Assembly: GCA_963682055.1 (NCBI GenBank)
Contig: OY821751.1
Location: 9,238,001-9,302,000 of the forward strand
From: Primula veris
Taxonomy: Eukaryota > Streptophyta > Magnoliopsida > Ericales > Primulaceae
Length of the DNA: 64,000 bases
Reading direction: 5' to 3'
Shown here: piece by piece, positions 11,001 through 21,419 of the stretch
How the letters are laid out: every line of letters begins with the position of its first letter
How positions within the stretch are numbered: position 1 is the stretch's first letter
Notes under the pieces: model-generated
Seen by the model: only the letters and a program-made list of their open reading frames with translations
What the model was told of the DNA's origin: nothing
Databases searched by the model: none
Position numbers and translations under genes: made by a program

Positions 11001-12869
11001 ATGCAAGACGGAAAGGTTATCGCATATGCTTCGCGATAACTAAAGATTCACGAAAAGAACTATCCGACTCATGACATAGAGCTAGCGGCAATAGTTCATG
11101 CATTGAAGATATGGAGGCATTATCTGTTCGGAGAAAGGTTCGAAGTGTTCTCGGATCATAAGAGCTTAGGGCATATCTTTACTCAACGTGATCTAAATAT
11201 GCGACAACGACGATGGATGGAATATTTGGAACAGTACGACTACGACTTGCACTATCATCCGGGAAAGGCCAATGTAGTGGCAGATGCTTTGAGTCGAAAG
11301 TCCCATGCGACCTTAGCGCATGTGGCAATCGAGGAATGGAGGATGATGGGAAAAGTGAACGAGTTCGACTTGGAGTTGGGACATGTTAATGGGGGGACTT
11401 TGTACACAATAGTGGTACAACCGGAACTTCTAAGTAGGGTTCTAGAAGCACAAGATGTGAACGAGAAAGTGGAGAGCTATGAGAACCAGATGGGTTCTAG
11501 CGAAGGATTAGAGGGTTGGACGAAAGGAACCGATGGAGGACTACGCTTTAAGGGAAGGACTTATGTGACAGAGAACATGAGGAACGAGGTATTAAAGGAG
11601 TTTCATCACTCCCGATTAGCCGTTCATCCCGGCGGGACGAAAATGTATCACGATGTGAAGAGACAATTTTGGTGGCCCGGAATGAAACGAGATGTAGCTT
11701 CATATGTTAGCAAGTGCCTAACTTGCCAGCAAGTGAAGGCAGAACACCAAAGGCCGGCGGGTATGCTCCAACCTTTACCGGTGGCGGAATGGAAGTGGGA
11801 AAGGATAGCAATGGATTTTGTGACCAACTTACCTAAATCGGTAAGTGGGAATGACGCTGTGTGGGTTGTGGTCGACCGTCTGACCAAATCCGCACACTTC
11901 ATTGCGATTAAGATGACGAATTCGGTGGAAATCTTGGGACGGAAGTATATTAAGGAAATTGTTAGACTTCACGGGGTACCGATTTCAATAGTATCGGATC
12001 GAGACGCGAGGTTTGTGTCGAGGTTCTGGGGTGCATTGCAAAATGCCTTAGGGACCAAGTTGACAATGAGTACGGCGTTTCATCCCCAAACGGATGGACA
12101 ATCGGAGCGGACTATCCAAGTGCTAGAGGATATGTTGCGCGCATGTGTGAACGACTTTAAGGGAGGTTGGGAGAACCATCTACCCTTGGTTGAGTTTGCA
12201 TATAATAATAGCTTTCAAGCTAGTATTGGCATGGCACCTTTCGAGGCTTTATACGGGCGGCCGTGTAGGTCTCCGGTGTGTTGGACCGAGGTGGGAGAAG
12301 CGGAAATGTTAGGACCGCAATTGGTTCAAGAAACGACAGAAAAGATTAAGTTAATTCGGCAAAGGCTTGAGACGGCCCGAAGTAGGCAAAAGAGTTATGC
12401 GGATAAGAGGAGGAGACCTTTGGAGTTCGAAAAGGGGGATCAAGTATTTTTGCGAGTTTCGCCCAGAAAGGGGATTATGAGGTTTGGCTCTAAAGGGAAG
12501 TTGAGCCCGAGATTTATCGGACCATTTGAGATCGTGGACCGAGTTGGAGAAGTTGCTTACCTGTTGGACTTGCCACCAAAGTTGGCGGGGGTTCACCCGG
12601 TGTTCCATGTGTCGATGTTGAAAAAGTATCATCACGACCCTTCACATGTGGTGGACTTTGAGGACATTGAGGTTAGTGCGGATGTGACCTACGAAGTGGG
12701 ACCTATGAGGATTATCGATGTGCAAGAGAAGGAACTTCGAGGAAATACAATTAGATTGGTAAAGGTGGTTTGGAAACACCACGGGGCCGAGGAGGCAACT
12801 TGGGAACGCGAGGATGAGATGAAGAGGAAATATCCTAATCTCGACTTTTCTTTAGGTACTTTTCTTTAG
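8049..12869 (+). pseudogene. Chromovirus gag-pol polyprotein with a single nonsense codon
   Basis: One frame of about 1,606 codons, interrupted only by TAA at 11037-11039. I chose ATG 8049 (MAITTRTGG) over 8037 because the basic Gag N-terminus starts there. In order: retrotrans_gag; two CCHC knuckles (near 9090 [14 protein letters not shown] and 9142 [14 protein letters not shown]); aspartic protease (VLFDTGAS, near 9524); reverse transcriptase ([12 protein letters not shown], and [10 protein letters not shown] near 10519); RNase H ([10 protein letters not shown]; the stop follows AYASR, where the family usually has Gln); integrase with the HHCC zinc region and DDE residues in MDF, SDRDARF and SERTIQ; and a chromodomain ([10 protein letters not shown]...EATWERED) ending at the stop. 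The chromodomain is thought to guide integration to heterochromatin. The stop separates Gag-PR-RT from the rest of RNase H, integrase and chromodomain, so without readthrough this copy depends on proteins made elsewhere. Confidence 0.96.
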
Positions 12870-13304
12870 ATACCTTCTAATTTCGGGACAAAATTTCTTT
12901 ATCGGGGAAGGGTTGTAACGCCTAGGGTTTGGAGTTTATTTTTGGTTGTAACGCCCAGAGTTACGAAGTTGTTGAGTTGTCTTTTATTATGTTTGATATT
13001 GCATATAGGTGTTTACCTTATTTGAGATTCTTACATGTTGTTCATGTATTGAATTATGGAGTTGTTACGGGTTGTGAACCCTTATGTTTGATATTGCATA
13101 TTTACCTTATTTGAGATGCTTATGTGTTGTTCATGTGATGAGTTATGGAGCTGTTACGGGTTGTGAACCCTACGTATTTTATTTTTGAATTATCACACGA
13201 ATTGAGCGTTTACATTCTTATGGTCTTATTGTAATTTTATCATTTCTGGGTATAGTTGTTTAGATAGGAAATTTCGGGACGAAATTCTTTTAAGGAGGGT
13301 TAGC
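12870..13304 (+). other. Chromovirus 3' non-coding region, with an internal copy of the PPT/LTR-start motif
   Basis: No gene is seen. TTTCGGGACAAAATTTCTTT followed by GGGGAAGGGTTGTAACGCC (12881-12921) closely resembles the real boundary at 13267-13315 (TTTCGGGACGAAATTCTTTT, AAGGAGGG, TGTAACATCCC). A second GGTTGTAACGCCC follows at 12944. Between them are two diverged copies of a block of about 110 bp around GTTACGGGTTGTGAACCC (12998-13172). Confidence 0.75.
13289..13304 (+). other. Polypurine tract of the chromovirus
   Basis: TTTAAGGAGGGTTAGC immediately precedes the TG of the 3' LTR. The AAGGAGGG core is the expected primer for plus-strand DNA synthesis. Confidence 0.75.
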
Positions 13305-15210
13305 TGTAACATCCCGTATTTTTATAAATGGTTTTATTTATGATTTAATTTATCCAAAAACGTTTTCTTCAAAATTTTACCAAAAACCGGTCACTCGACT
13401 AATTTTTAGCCAAAAACCGAAACTCTTCCGAAAAACTTTATTTTAAAAACCGGTTACTAATTTTACTAATAAAAAGGACCCAATAGATTTGTTTCTAAAG
13501 ATTTGTTATTTTTGAGTAGTAAAACAATATTTTTGGATTAAGCGTTAACTTTTAGAACTTTGGGGACCAAATAGTTCGTTACCTCAAACTATATCAAAAC
13601 AGCTTTTTATAAACCTTCCAGCCACTTTTCAAAAGCAAAAAACCAGCAAAATACAGAAGAGAGAAGAAGAGAGAGAGAGAAGAAGAGAGAAAAAGAAGAA
13701 GAAGAAGAAGAGGAAAAGGAAACCACCGTTAGCGGGCTTATACCGGAAGCATCTCCTCTACGCACTAAGGTAACGGGGGTTATCCATTGCGACTAGACGA
13801 GGGTGTATGTTAGGATTAGGTTTTACGTTTATTAGAAATTGGGGGTTTTACCTTTTATAGTAATTATGTTCTTATATTGTTAATTGGGGTTAGTTGTTAC
13901 ACTTTTAATTTCATTTATTTGAATAGTAGAGGTTGAGACCTTAGATGTATTGATTTCGGATTGATGAGAATATTGATGGGTTTGCGTGTTTTATGCGTTA
14001 AATATATGTTATTATGGTTGTTGATAGAATTGGATGAAATATTGTTGAATAGAGATGAGTTTTAGATGGTGCATACTAGGTGTTTGTTAAAATGCCCGAA
14101 TGGGATTTTACGCTATTGAAGTCGTTTGGCTAGTTGCGAATCTAGTACATGTGGTTATATGTTATGTTGTATTACGTTACGTGACGTATGAGATGGTGTT
14201 ATTTGATTGGTATAATATTATTGGCCGAGGCCGTATGAGAATGTGTTATTTGCGTGGATTTATATTATTGACCGAGGCCTTGTGTGTTAGCTGTAGTGGC
14301 AATGGTCTCTGTCTCTCCCTAATTCCGGGGACAGAAGACGGCCGAGGGGATAGGGAATGACTCGTCTTACGGACCGGGGCGAGTGGCGTGAGAGGTCCCA
14401 GTGTGCACTATTTACTTTTATGTTAGCAATGGTCTATGTCTCTCCCTAATTCCGGGGACATATGACGGCCGAAGGGATAGGGAATGACTCGTCTTACGGA
14501 CTGGGGCGAGTGGCGTGAGAGGTCCAAGTGCGCACTATAAATCTACTTTTATGTTGCAATGGTCTATGTCTCTCCCTAATTCCGGGGACATATGACGGCC
14601 GAAGGGATAGGGAATGACCTACCTTACGGACCGGGGTAGGTGGCGTGAGAGGTCCATGTATGCTTTAGATGTGTGTTGATGTTAGTTAATTTATTTAAAT
14701 TATCATAGTTGTGGAATGTCGTTATATTCTTTTTATTCGTAGATTATCGTAGTTGTAGAATGTCATTATATTTCTTTTTATACGTCATTTATCGTAGTTG
14801 TAGAATTTGTGAGTTCTAGCATTTATGGGATGGAGTGACGGTATCTGTGGTGCCGTCCCGTCTAGTTATGTGCGTGGGACTCACCGTTACAATTTTTGTC
14901 TTTCAGGTACAAATTAGCTTGAGGCGTTGGCTAGGTGCATTAGCGCGGTATTGCATGGGTTCGGGCTTTTGCTTTCTTTTCATGTATATTTTATTTTGAG
15001 GTTGTAGCCTACGGGCAATTTACATTCGTTTATCTTATCTCGTCTTGTAGCCGCGTTTGGCAAATACTTTTATTTATTGTTTAATTGTTCCTTTAGCTCG
15101 CAAGTCTTTTCTTTTAAAAATTTTAATTTTGTACCAACAGGTTTCGTTTTCCTTTTATTTAAAAAGGTCATGCCTCGATATCCTCGTCTTTTGGATTTTG
15201 GGGCGTGACA
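13305..15210 (+). repeat. 3' LTR of the Tekay-type chromovirus
   Basis: The 1906-bp partner of 4916-6821, with the same ends and the same internal tandem repeat (14299-14659). I noticed no substitution against the 5' LTR. It is followed directly by the second GCTTG target copy. Confidence 0.96.
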
Positions 15211-15215
15211 GCTTG

Positions 15216-15671
15216 ATCAACAAGTTGCAATTCTATAGAAATCTTTACCTGTCTATCAATATCTTTCAGTTGTAAAAGTCAGTTACAACCGAAAATGTAA
15301 CTTATAAAAGATCCATTAGTAACAAGATGAATATATGACTAAGTAAATGACTAAGTGATGTTTATCAAAATAGTGACAACCGAAAAAATTGTTAGGTGCT
15401 ATAAAATAGGTTCTAACACTAGTCTTCAAGATAGGCTTAATCTCTCCCCTCGAAAAGCACCTCAAATACCGAAATAAATAGGGGAATGGAATGTGGTTCA
15501 ATATAAGGATAAAAAGAAAGGCAATAGGTGGTAGACTATCCTGTGGTGAAATAGTGGAGATAGTCTACCCATCTCCATAGTTAAATTTCTTAGTAAGTTT
15601 TAATTGACTAAATCTATGCCGCCCTATCTAATAAACGTATACTACTACGAATCTATACATACTATCTCATT

Positions 15672-15712
<41 letters not shown>

Positions 15713-15859
15713 CTTAGTATAACGCCAGGAGTTTATTTCGAAATCAAAAATCTGGGAAGAACTTCAAATGATGCTAGCAAACTAAAAAATCAAATCCAGT
15801 GAGAAATTCGGTGATACCCTTAAATCGGGAGGGCATATAAAACATCACATGAGTCATAC
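15216..15859. other. Unassigned duplicated sequence with an AT microsatellite
   Basis: No gene is recognised. It contains an (AT)n tract at about 15677-15711; the equivalent in B (37410-37452) is longer. It may be the decayed continuation of the neighbouring copia remnant, but I could not identify protease or integrase motifs. Confidence 0.6.
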
Positions 15860-16910
15860 AAGTCTTCCTAACTTACTACGTTCGCTCAATTCTTTTGGAT
15901 GATTTTCGTGTTCACCTTTGTAGTTGGACAATAGGTTTTCATACGGTCGATGTTGTGACAATTAAAACACTCAACGGTATTGTGCCAATCAAACGGATTC
16001 TGTCGCGTCTCTCTTCGTCTATGTTGTTACTGAGATCCACCTCTACGACTCACACTCGAACCTACATTGAACATGGAACCATCAGAGTCCAAATAAGTCT
16101 CCCTTGTATCATTCTTCCTAACCTCCTTGACTAGTACACTATCACATACACTACTAAAGGATAACTTTTCTTTCCCAATCGAGTTGTTAATAGTTTCCAA
16201 CATGGGCTCCGAACTATTAGCCAATGACGCCAATAATATCAAATCCCTGGCATCATCGTCAAAATCTATCAACATTATCTTATTGATTTAAGGTATCGCT
16301 AAACAAATTCAAATGCTTAGCTACATGAGTATTTTCTTCTATTCTCAAATTGAATAACCTTTTCATCAAAGATACCTTGTTGTTCGCGTAGGATTCTCAT
16401 ACATGTCTGATAGGACACTCATCATTCATTTCGTTGTTGTCTCCTTGGCGACGTTGTGTGCGAAACTATTCGAAAGTGTTTGGCAGATCACTCCCACCAC
16501 ATGCCTATAAAGAAGCTTCTAATTGTCATATGTCATACCCATCGATCTTGCATCAATCAACGGTTAATGCATCTTCTTACCATACAAGTATTCTTCTATT
16601 TGCATCCCCCAAAACCCAAAGTCTTGGCCATTGAACTTCTATATCCCATGGGCTGACTTATCCTCAACAACAATTACTTATACCCTGATAATCTAGGATC
16701 CTAACCTTGAGCTCCGATAATAATTGTTGTGGGTCAAGCTTCTTTCCTAAATCAGGTATAAGCAATAATAACGAAGGAATAGAGAAATTCTAAACTAACA
16801 ATAATAATGACAGATAATGCACACACAAATAATAAAGCAATAAATGAGACAAGAGTTTTTAACAAGGTTCACCCACATACAAAAGTATTTATCTCGAATG
16901 TATAATGTGA
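15860..16910 (-). mobile_element. Ty1-copia remnant (TNT1/Tork-like): LTR end, PBS and gag, copy A
   Basis: Read on the minus strand, 16900 down to 16735 looks like the R/U5 end of a copia LTR (GTGGGTGAACCTTGTTAAAA, ending near CTTGACCCACA). A degenerate primer-binding site TTATCGGAGC follows near 16711-16722. From about 16650 to 15890 is a frame-broken Gag. It includes HNVAKETTT, FDDDARDLILLASLANSSEP and GKEKLSFSSVCDSVL, typical of TNT1-like copia Gag, and a damaged zinc knuckle CFNCHNIDRMKTYC in which the expected His is Arg. Several stops are present. No reverse transcriptase or second LTR was found, so this is a truncated relic. The rest of the LTR appears cut by the HD-ZIP segment. Confidence 0.78.
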
Positions 16911-17077
16911 TTAAGATGTAACTCGACTCTTAGATTATCGTCGTAATGCGTTCAACTAAAATTTTCAAGTTAAAAAAATGAGAAATTCCCACTTTGTATA
17001 AGTAATGAATCAAGATCGGATTGTATGAATTGTATGGATTAACCAGGAACATCATGGCCATCCACTACTACATGCTC

Positions 17078-17755
17078 TGTCCAGTTCGGTCTTCCTTTTG
17101 GTTCGAAACCATGGATTTCTATACTAAAGACGCAGTATCGACATCTCACTAGATTTGTACGACCATCTCTGGCTGATATTCCATATACAGTCAAACCATG
17201 TAAAAAAACAAAATCTATGTTGTAGATGACTAAGAGAATGGTGGTAAGTTTCCACAAAGGGGAGAGATCTTTCGACATCTAAGGGATGGATTTATTTGTT
17301 GCTTTTAACTGTAATTTAATATTACCCTATTCACCTAAGGGTGCATGAGAATTTAGTTGATCCCGGCCATCCTTATGGCACCTTGTTAAGTGCTTCATCT
17401 TATATTTTGCTCAAAACACCACATGAAAGAGTGTTTGACTATCTTAGAAACTAATAGTATCGACATGAGTGGGATGTACAGTTGGAAGGGTGTGCTATTG
17501 TAGAAATAGCAAATGTTCCTACTAGTGGGGAAGAATAGAACTGTCCCACCTTGCTGCGTGTATATGTTCTTGGTGAAGAACAAAACCAGATGATCGTACT
17601 TGAAGAAAGTCATAGTGATGAAAATGAGGTTTTGATTACCTATTCACCTTTTAAGTACAAAACAATAAATGATGTCTTAGAAGTCTAGGGAAACCTCTGA
17701 GATGGCACTACTTCTTTGCGGCTTTGATATATTTTTCGATGGTTCATTTAACCCT
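17078..17755 (+). pseudogene. HD-ZIP IV homeobox gene fragment (START end to HD-SAD), left arm, copy A
   Basis: Translation in shifting frames gives, in family order, FGLPFGSKPW (like SGLAFGAKRW near the end of START), TKRMVVSFHK, HERVFDYLRN, EWDVQLEGCAIVEIANVP, LRVYVLGEEQNQMIVLEESH and SDENEVLITYSPFKY. These match the START-to-HD-SAD region of class IV homeodomain-leucine zipper proteins, epidermal transcription factors such as GL2, PDF2 and ANL2. Stops (for example TAATAG after LRN, and TAG before the NCP residues) and frame changes show it is dead. The homeobox and leucine zipper are not present. Assignment rests on motif order recalled for the family. Confidence 0.8.
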
Positions 17756-17789
17756 TCTGATTTGCCACTCAACCAACCATTAGAAATTT

Positions 17790-18520
17790 CATAACATGGA
17801 TTAGAGCTGAGCAACATTTGAAAGAAAAGGTCACACCAAATATATGGGGTCGAGAAGGGGTAAATGAACCATCGGGAAATATAGCGAAGCTGCACGGAAG
17901 TAGTGCCGTCTCAGTAGGATTTCCCCAGCCATCTAAGACAGCATTTATTGCTTTGTACTGAAAAGGTGAATTGGTAATCAAAACCCCATTTTCATCACTA
18001 CGACTTTCTTCAAGTATAAGCATCTGATTCTATTCTTCATGAAGAACATATACACGCAGCGAGGAGAGACAGTTCCATTCTTCCCCAATACTAGAAACAT
18101 TTGCTATTTCTATAATATCATGCTTTTTCAAGTGTACATCCCACTCATGTCGATATTGTTGGTTTCAAAAATAGCCAAACACTCATGTGATGTTTGGAGC
18201 AAAAAAGAAGATGAAGCACTTAACAAGGTGCCATATGGCTGTCTGGGATCGTTTACCTTCTTCCACACCCTTAGGTGAATAGGGGAATATTCACTTATAA
18301 TTACAAGAAACAAATAAGTCCATCCCTTATCAGTTGAAGAACTCGTCCATTTGTGGAAACTTACCACAATTCTCTTAGTCATCAACAACATAGACCTTGT
18401 TCCTTTTGTACATGGTTTGATTATATTTGGAATATCAGCCAGAGTTGGTATGGAAATCCATCATTTTGCACCAAAAGCAAGACCAGAATGGGTGGTTCAT
18501 TTAGTAGTGGATGACCAAGA
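17790..18520 (-). pseudogene. HD-ZIP IV homeobox gene fragment, right arm, copy A
   Basis: This is the inverted partner of the left arm and the better preserved of the two. Minus-strand motifs in order are SGLAFGAKWW (near 18480), RSMLLMTKRIVVSFHKWTSS, VNDPRQPYGTLLSASSSF, then after a frame change MLILEESRSDENGVLI and ETALLPCSFAIFPDGSF. They fit START and the HD-SAD consensus (RKSVDDPGEP..., LILQES..., ALLPSGFAILPDG). Frame breaks occur between 18128 and 18023, and stops lie upstream of the GLAFGAK motif. Neither the homeobox nor the extreme C-terminus is recognisable. Confidence 0.84.
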
Positions 18521-18600
18521 TGTTCTAACTCATCCATACAATTCATAGAGTCCAGTCTTGATACATTACTTATATAAAATGGGAATTTCTAAATAAATTA

Positions 18601-19307
18601 ACTTGAAACTTTTTTCTTGAAGTCATCACGACTATTAGTTAAGAGCTGAGTAACTGCTTAATCACATTATACATTTTTGAACCTATTCGTAATAAATGAA
18701 AGTTTGTGAACCGATTCGTAATTAACAAAAGTTTTGATGAATAACAAAATGGATATAATTTAACTTAATGAAATGTTGAGAAAAAGACCAAACTTAAAAG
18801 ACCAACGTGAATTAAGGAGTAATTGAAATTCTCGAAGAACCTAACCGGTTGGAAAAGAATGTAACCGGTTAGATACAGTATATATGGAAATGTCAGCAAC
18901 GATTTTTGATAACTTGGAAGCCAATCAAAATATATTCAAAAATTGAGGAGAAATGTTGGAGGATATTCTATGTGATCAGAAGCTGTTTACGAAGAAGATA
19001 ATAAACATTATGAGAAGATATCACACGAGATATTCACATTTCAAAAGGACTAACCGTTGGACGAAAACTATAAAAGCCAACCAGTTGGACAAAAAATTAA
19101 CACGTTATAGAATGACTGAAATTTTGAATTTCAACGACTACTGCACCTTAAACACTATAAATAAAGAGCAACCCCTTCACATTTCAATACACCACTCCAG
19201 AGTAAACAAGCCCAAGCTTACATCCGTCATTCTTTGTTTATTTCCAATCCTTCGAAGCCACAAATCCATTAGACAAGCCTTCGATGATTGATCCAAACTC
19301 TCCATAT

Positions 19308-19346
<39 letters not shown>

Positions 19347-20345
19347 TCCAAGTAGTTTAAGTGGTTGTAAACTCTTGATTGTCTCATAAACTTTGTGGTT
19401 CAATTAACGAGTCGAGAATATTTCATTGTTTGTAATATTCTTGTTTACGCTTACATAAATCCTTTGTGTTTAGCGTGTGGGTCTCTTTGCCCTCAAGGAT
19501 AACCAATTGTAAATGGTATCTCTGCCCTTCATGTAAAAGAAGTTGTAGCGGGTACACTACCCTTTAAGAAAGAGTTAATAAAATGTCAAGATCCATTGGT
19601 ATTTGGAGACAAGATGTAGTCTCGTTTGAGACGAACTTGGATAACTCTCTGTGTTCTTTATTTTCTATCATTTACTTTCTTGCGCGCGCACGCGCACACA
19701 GATATGTGTAACTTGCGTTTCGGCAAAAGGGATCTCAATCCGAAGCAAACATCTATATCACTTCATTGTTGATTTGATATTTATGTTGATAGCTAGTTAC
19801 GATCTAACTAATACACACACACTGCTGCAGCCCTCGTTTCCCTTTCAAAAGTTAGTCTTGCTTCCAACTCAGTTGATCTTGCTTGAAATCTGTAAATATT
19901 CGATTTTTTGTTGCATGTACCCAAAAGTTGATTATCCACCACTAAGGTTTCTTCTAGCTCTCTTCAAAAAACCCAAATTTGAAGCCCGATACCCAAACCA
20001 CACTAGATCTTTTAATAAAAACAATAAGCCCCGAACTGCTCAAGCCCAATCTTTGAAAAGTAAGAAACCAAAAAAAATATATATATATCTAGAAAACATC
20101 AAGTAAAATGTTAGTGACAAAAGGAAAGCTTGTGCATCAACAGACTTCATTTGCCAAAGTGAAAATAATATGTAAATCCAAATAAGTCCAAATACTTAGT
20201 AATATCACTTTACCATCCCGAAATTTGGCAATCCAAACAGATCAAGAACTTGTGTTGCGTATACACTTCTTGTTAATTCCATTAAGTTTAGGTAACTTTC
20301 AATATGTATTTTTTATCTCAATTTTGCAAGATCATCTGCCACACT
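18601..20345. other. Unassigned duplicated sequence, possibly an old LTR and leader
   Basis: No protein match is recognised; the ORFs at 18953-19291 and 19651-20106 lack family motifs. Two AACCGGTT palindromes lie about 20 bases apart near 18843-18872. A good TATA-like box, TATAAATA, is at 19156-19163; copy B has lost two bases there. An (AT)n tract (about 19312-19342) and a GC/CA alternating tract (19681-19700) are present. The section 19440-19680 resembles the end and leader of copia LTRs in style only; I cannot prove it. Confidence 0.4.
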
Positions 20346-20536
20346 CACTACAAGAAAAAACTCAGTTACCATCAGTTTACTTTTTGAAAAGTATTGTTAA
20401 AGTGAGTGTCGCTAAATTTTAGCAACAGAATTATCAACTAATTATGTTGCCAAACTATTGCTGAAATTTAGCGACACTAACTTTACCAACAGTTTCAAAA
20501 ACTAAACTGTTGGTAAATGAAATTTTTCTTGTAGTG
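20346..20536. mobile_element. CACTA-type foldback MITE, copy A
   Basis: This 191-bp element begins CACTACAAGAAAAA and ends TTTTTCTTGTAGTG, flanked by the 3-bp target duplication ACT (20343-20345 and 20537-20539). Beyond the terminal repeats the two halves remain complementary (GTGTCGCTAAATTTTAGCAA against GCTGAAATTTAGCGACAC), giving arms of about 80 bases. It has no coding capacity. Its TIR differs from that of the large CACTA element in this window, so a different CACTA family would mobilise it. Confidence 0.93.
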
Positions 20537-20539
20537 ACT

Positions 20540-21419
20540 GTTCTTCTCTCTATAAATGCGAGTCAAGGTAAAACAAACAAAATTCATTAAAGTAAAAGTG
20601 TCTTTCCACATATTAATATAAGCAATAGAAGGTTTAGTATGATGATTCCGTTTTTATATTAATATTATGTAAGTGTAGAGAGTAGCAAATTTGTAATCCA
20701 ATATAAAAGAGCAATTTTGTTCATTAAAGTGCAATTTGTAAGCAAATTTGTATAAGGTTGATTTTAAATTGCATACGATTTATTAGTGCATAATATTTAT
20801 TTAAAAGTGCATAATGTTGATATTAAATTGCATACGATTCACGAAAAGTGTATAATTTGAACTACATGTACGAAATAAAAAAAAATAACACAAATTCATG
20901 GATTCCAGCTTATTTACATAAAAGTTGCAAAAACCTTGTCGAGTTTTAATAAAAATTCACCCAAAACATTTTTTTTTAAGTAAAGTGATAATTTACATGT
21001 CATCAATTATTATCAAAATAATTATTTTGTTTATAACAATAACTTCCTCCAGCATCAGCAACACCCAAATATCACGTCGTCGGATATCCGATGGCCATCA
21101 CCATCGTCTCAGATTAAATCAGATCCCTTCAACGGAGGAATCCGCCACTAAGAAAGGCGACGCTGGCCTCCCTCGTCGTCACCCATCATGTCATCGTCCT
21201 TCTTGCCCGTCACGATCACCAACGAACTTAGTTGGGATCCATGCATTCACATATCTGAAGTTGGAACCCTGCATTCATATTGTTCATATCTAAACCCTAA
21301 TGAAAGTGACACACCAGGGGTTGACGATGACCATAGAGCAGGGGTCGCCAAAGGCGATCTACGATGGAGGTGTGTAGGTGTGAGAGAGAGAGAGATATAG
21401 ATGTTTCGGGTTCTGGGTC
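20540..21419. other. Unassigned duplicated sequence
   Basis: No recognisable gene. The ORF at 20925-21293 has no family motif. The first part is AT-rich with short repeated phrases (GTGCATAATATTTATT, GTGCATAATGTTGATA). From about 21040 the base composition rises (GTCGTCGGATATCC, CCTCCCTCGTCGTCACCC), which may mark the leader of the gag-like sequence that follows. Confidence 0.5.

Larger units (their letters stand above)
4916..15210 (+). mobile_element. Complete Ty3-gypsy LTR retrotransposon, Tekay/Del-type chromovirus
   Basis: This 10,295-bp element is flanked by the 5-bp target duplication GCTTG (4911-4915 and 15211-15215). It has two 1906-bp LTRs running TGTAAC...GTGACA, a tRNA-iMet type primer-binding site, a leader with tandem repeats, one gag-pol frame ending in a chromodomain, and a polypurine tract. 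Corresponding LTR positions are a constant 8389 bases apart, and I saw no base difference where I compared them. Copy B has the uninterrupted target (single GCTTG at 36948-36952), so the insertion followed the duplication. The domain order protease-RT-RNaseH-integrase-chromodomain defines chromoviruses, and the long LTRs fit Tekay/Del. Confidence 0.96.
16980..18600. repeat. Long imperfect inverted repeat of HD-ZIP IV sequence, copy A
   Basis: The left arm (about 16980-17755) and the reverse complement of the right arm (about 17830-18600) align almost throughout. Shared stretches include TGGCACCTTGTTAAGTGCTT, TGGCTGATATTCCA, GACATGAGTGGGATGTACA and AATTGTATGGAT. The arms are imperfect, with many substitutions and small indels (for example an insertion in the left arm near 17123-17165). 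The spacer is roughly 75 bp. Both arms encode the same protein segment, tail to tail. A transcript through both arms could fold into a long hairpin. Confidence 0.88.

Noticed and set aside
17769..18391. Two overlapping minus-strand ORFs as an intact small HD-ZIP gene
   Set aside because: They are in different frames with stops between, and both the homeobox and the leucine zipper are missing.
18351..18548. Plus-strand ORF with PEWVVHLVVDDQDV, at first taken for a START fragment
   Set aside because: The minus strand of the same bases gives SGLAFGAKWW in the same orientation as the downstream HD-SAD motifs, a more coherent gene order. The plus-strand likeness is a shadow.
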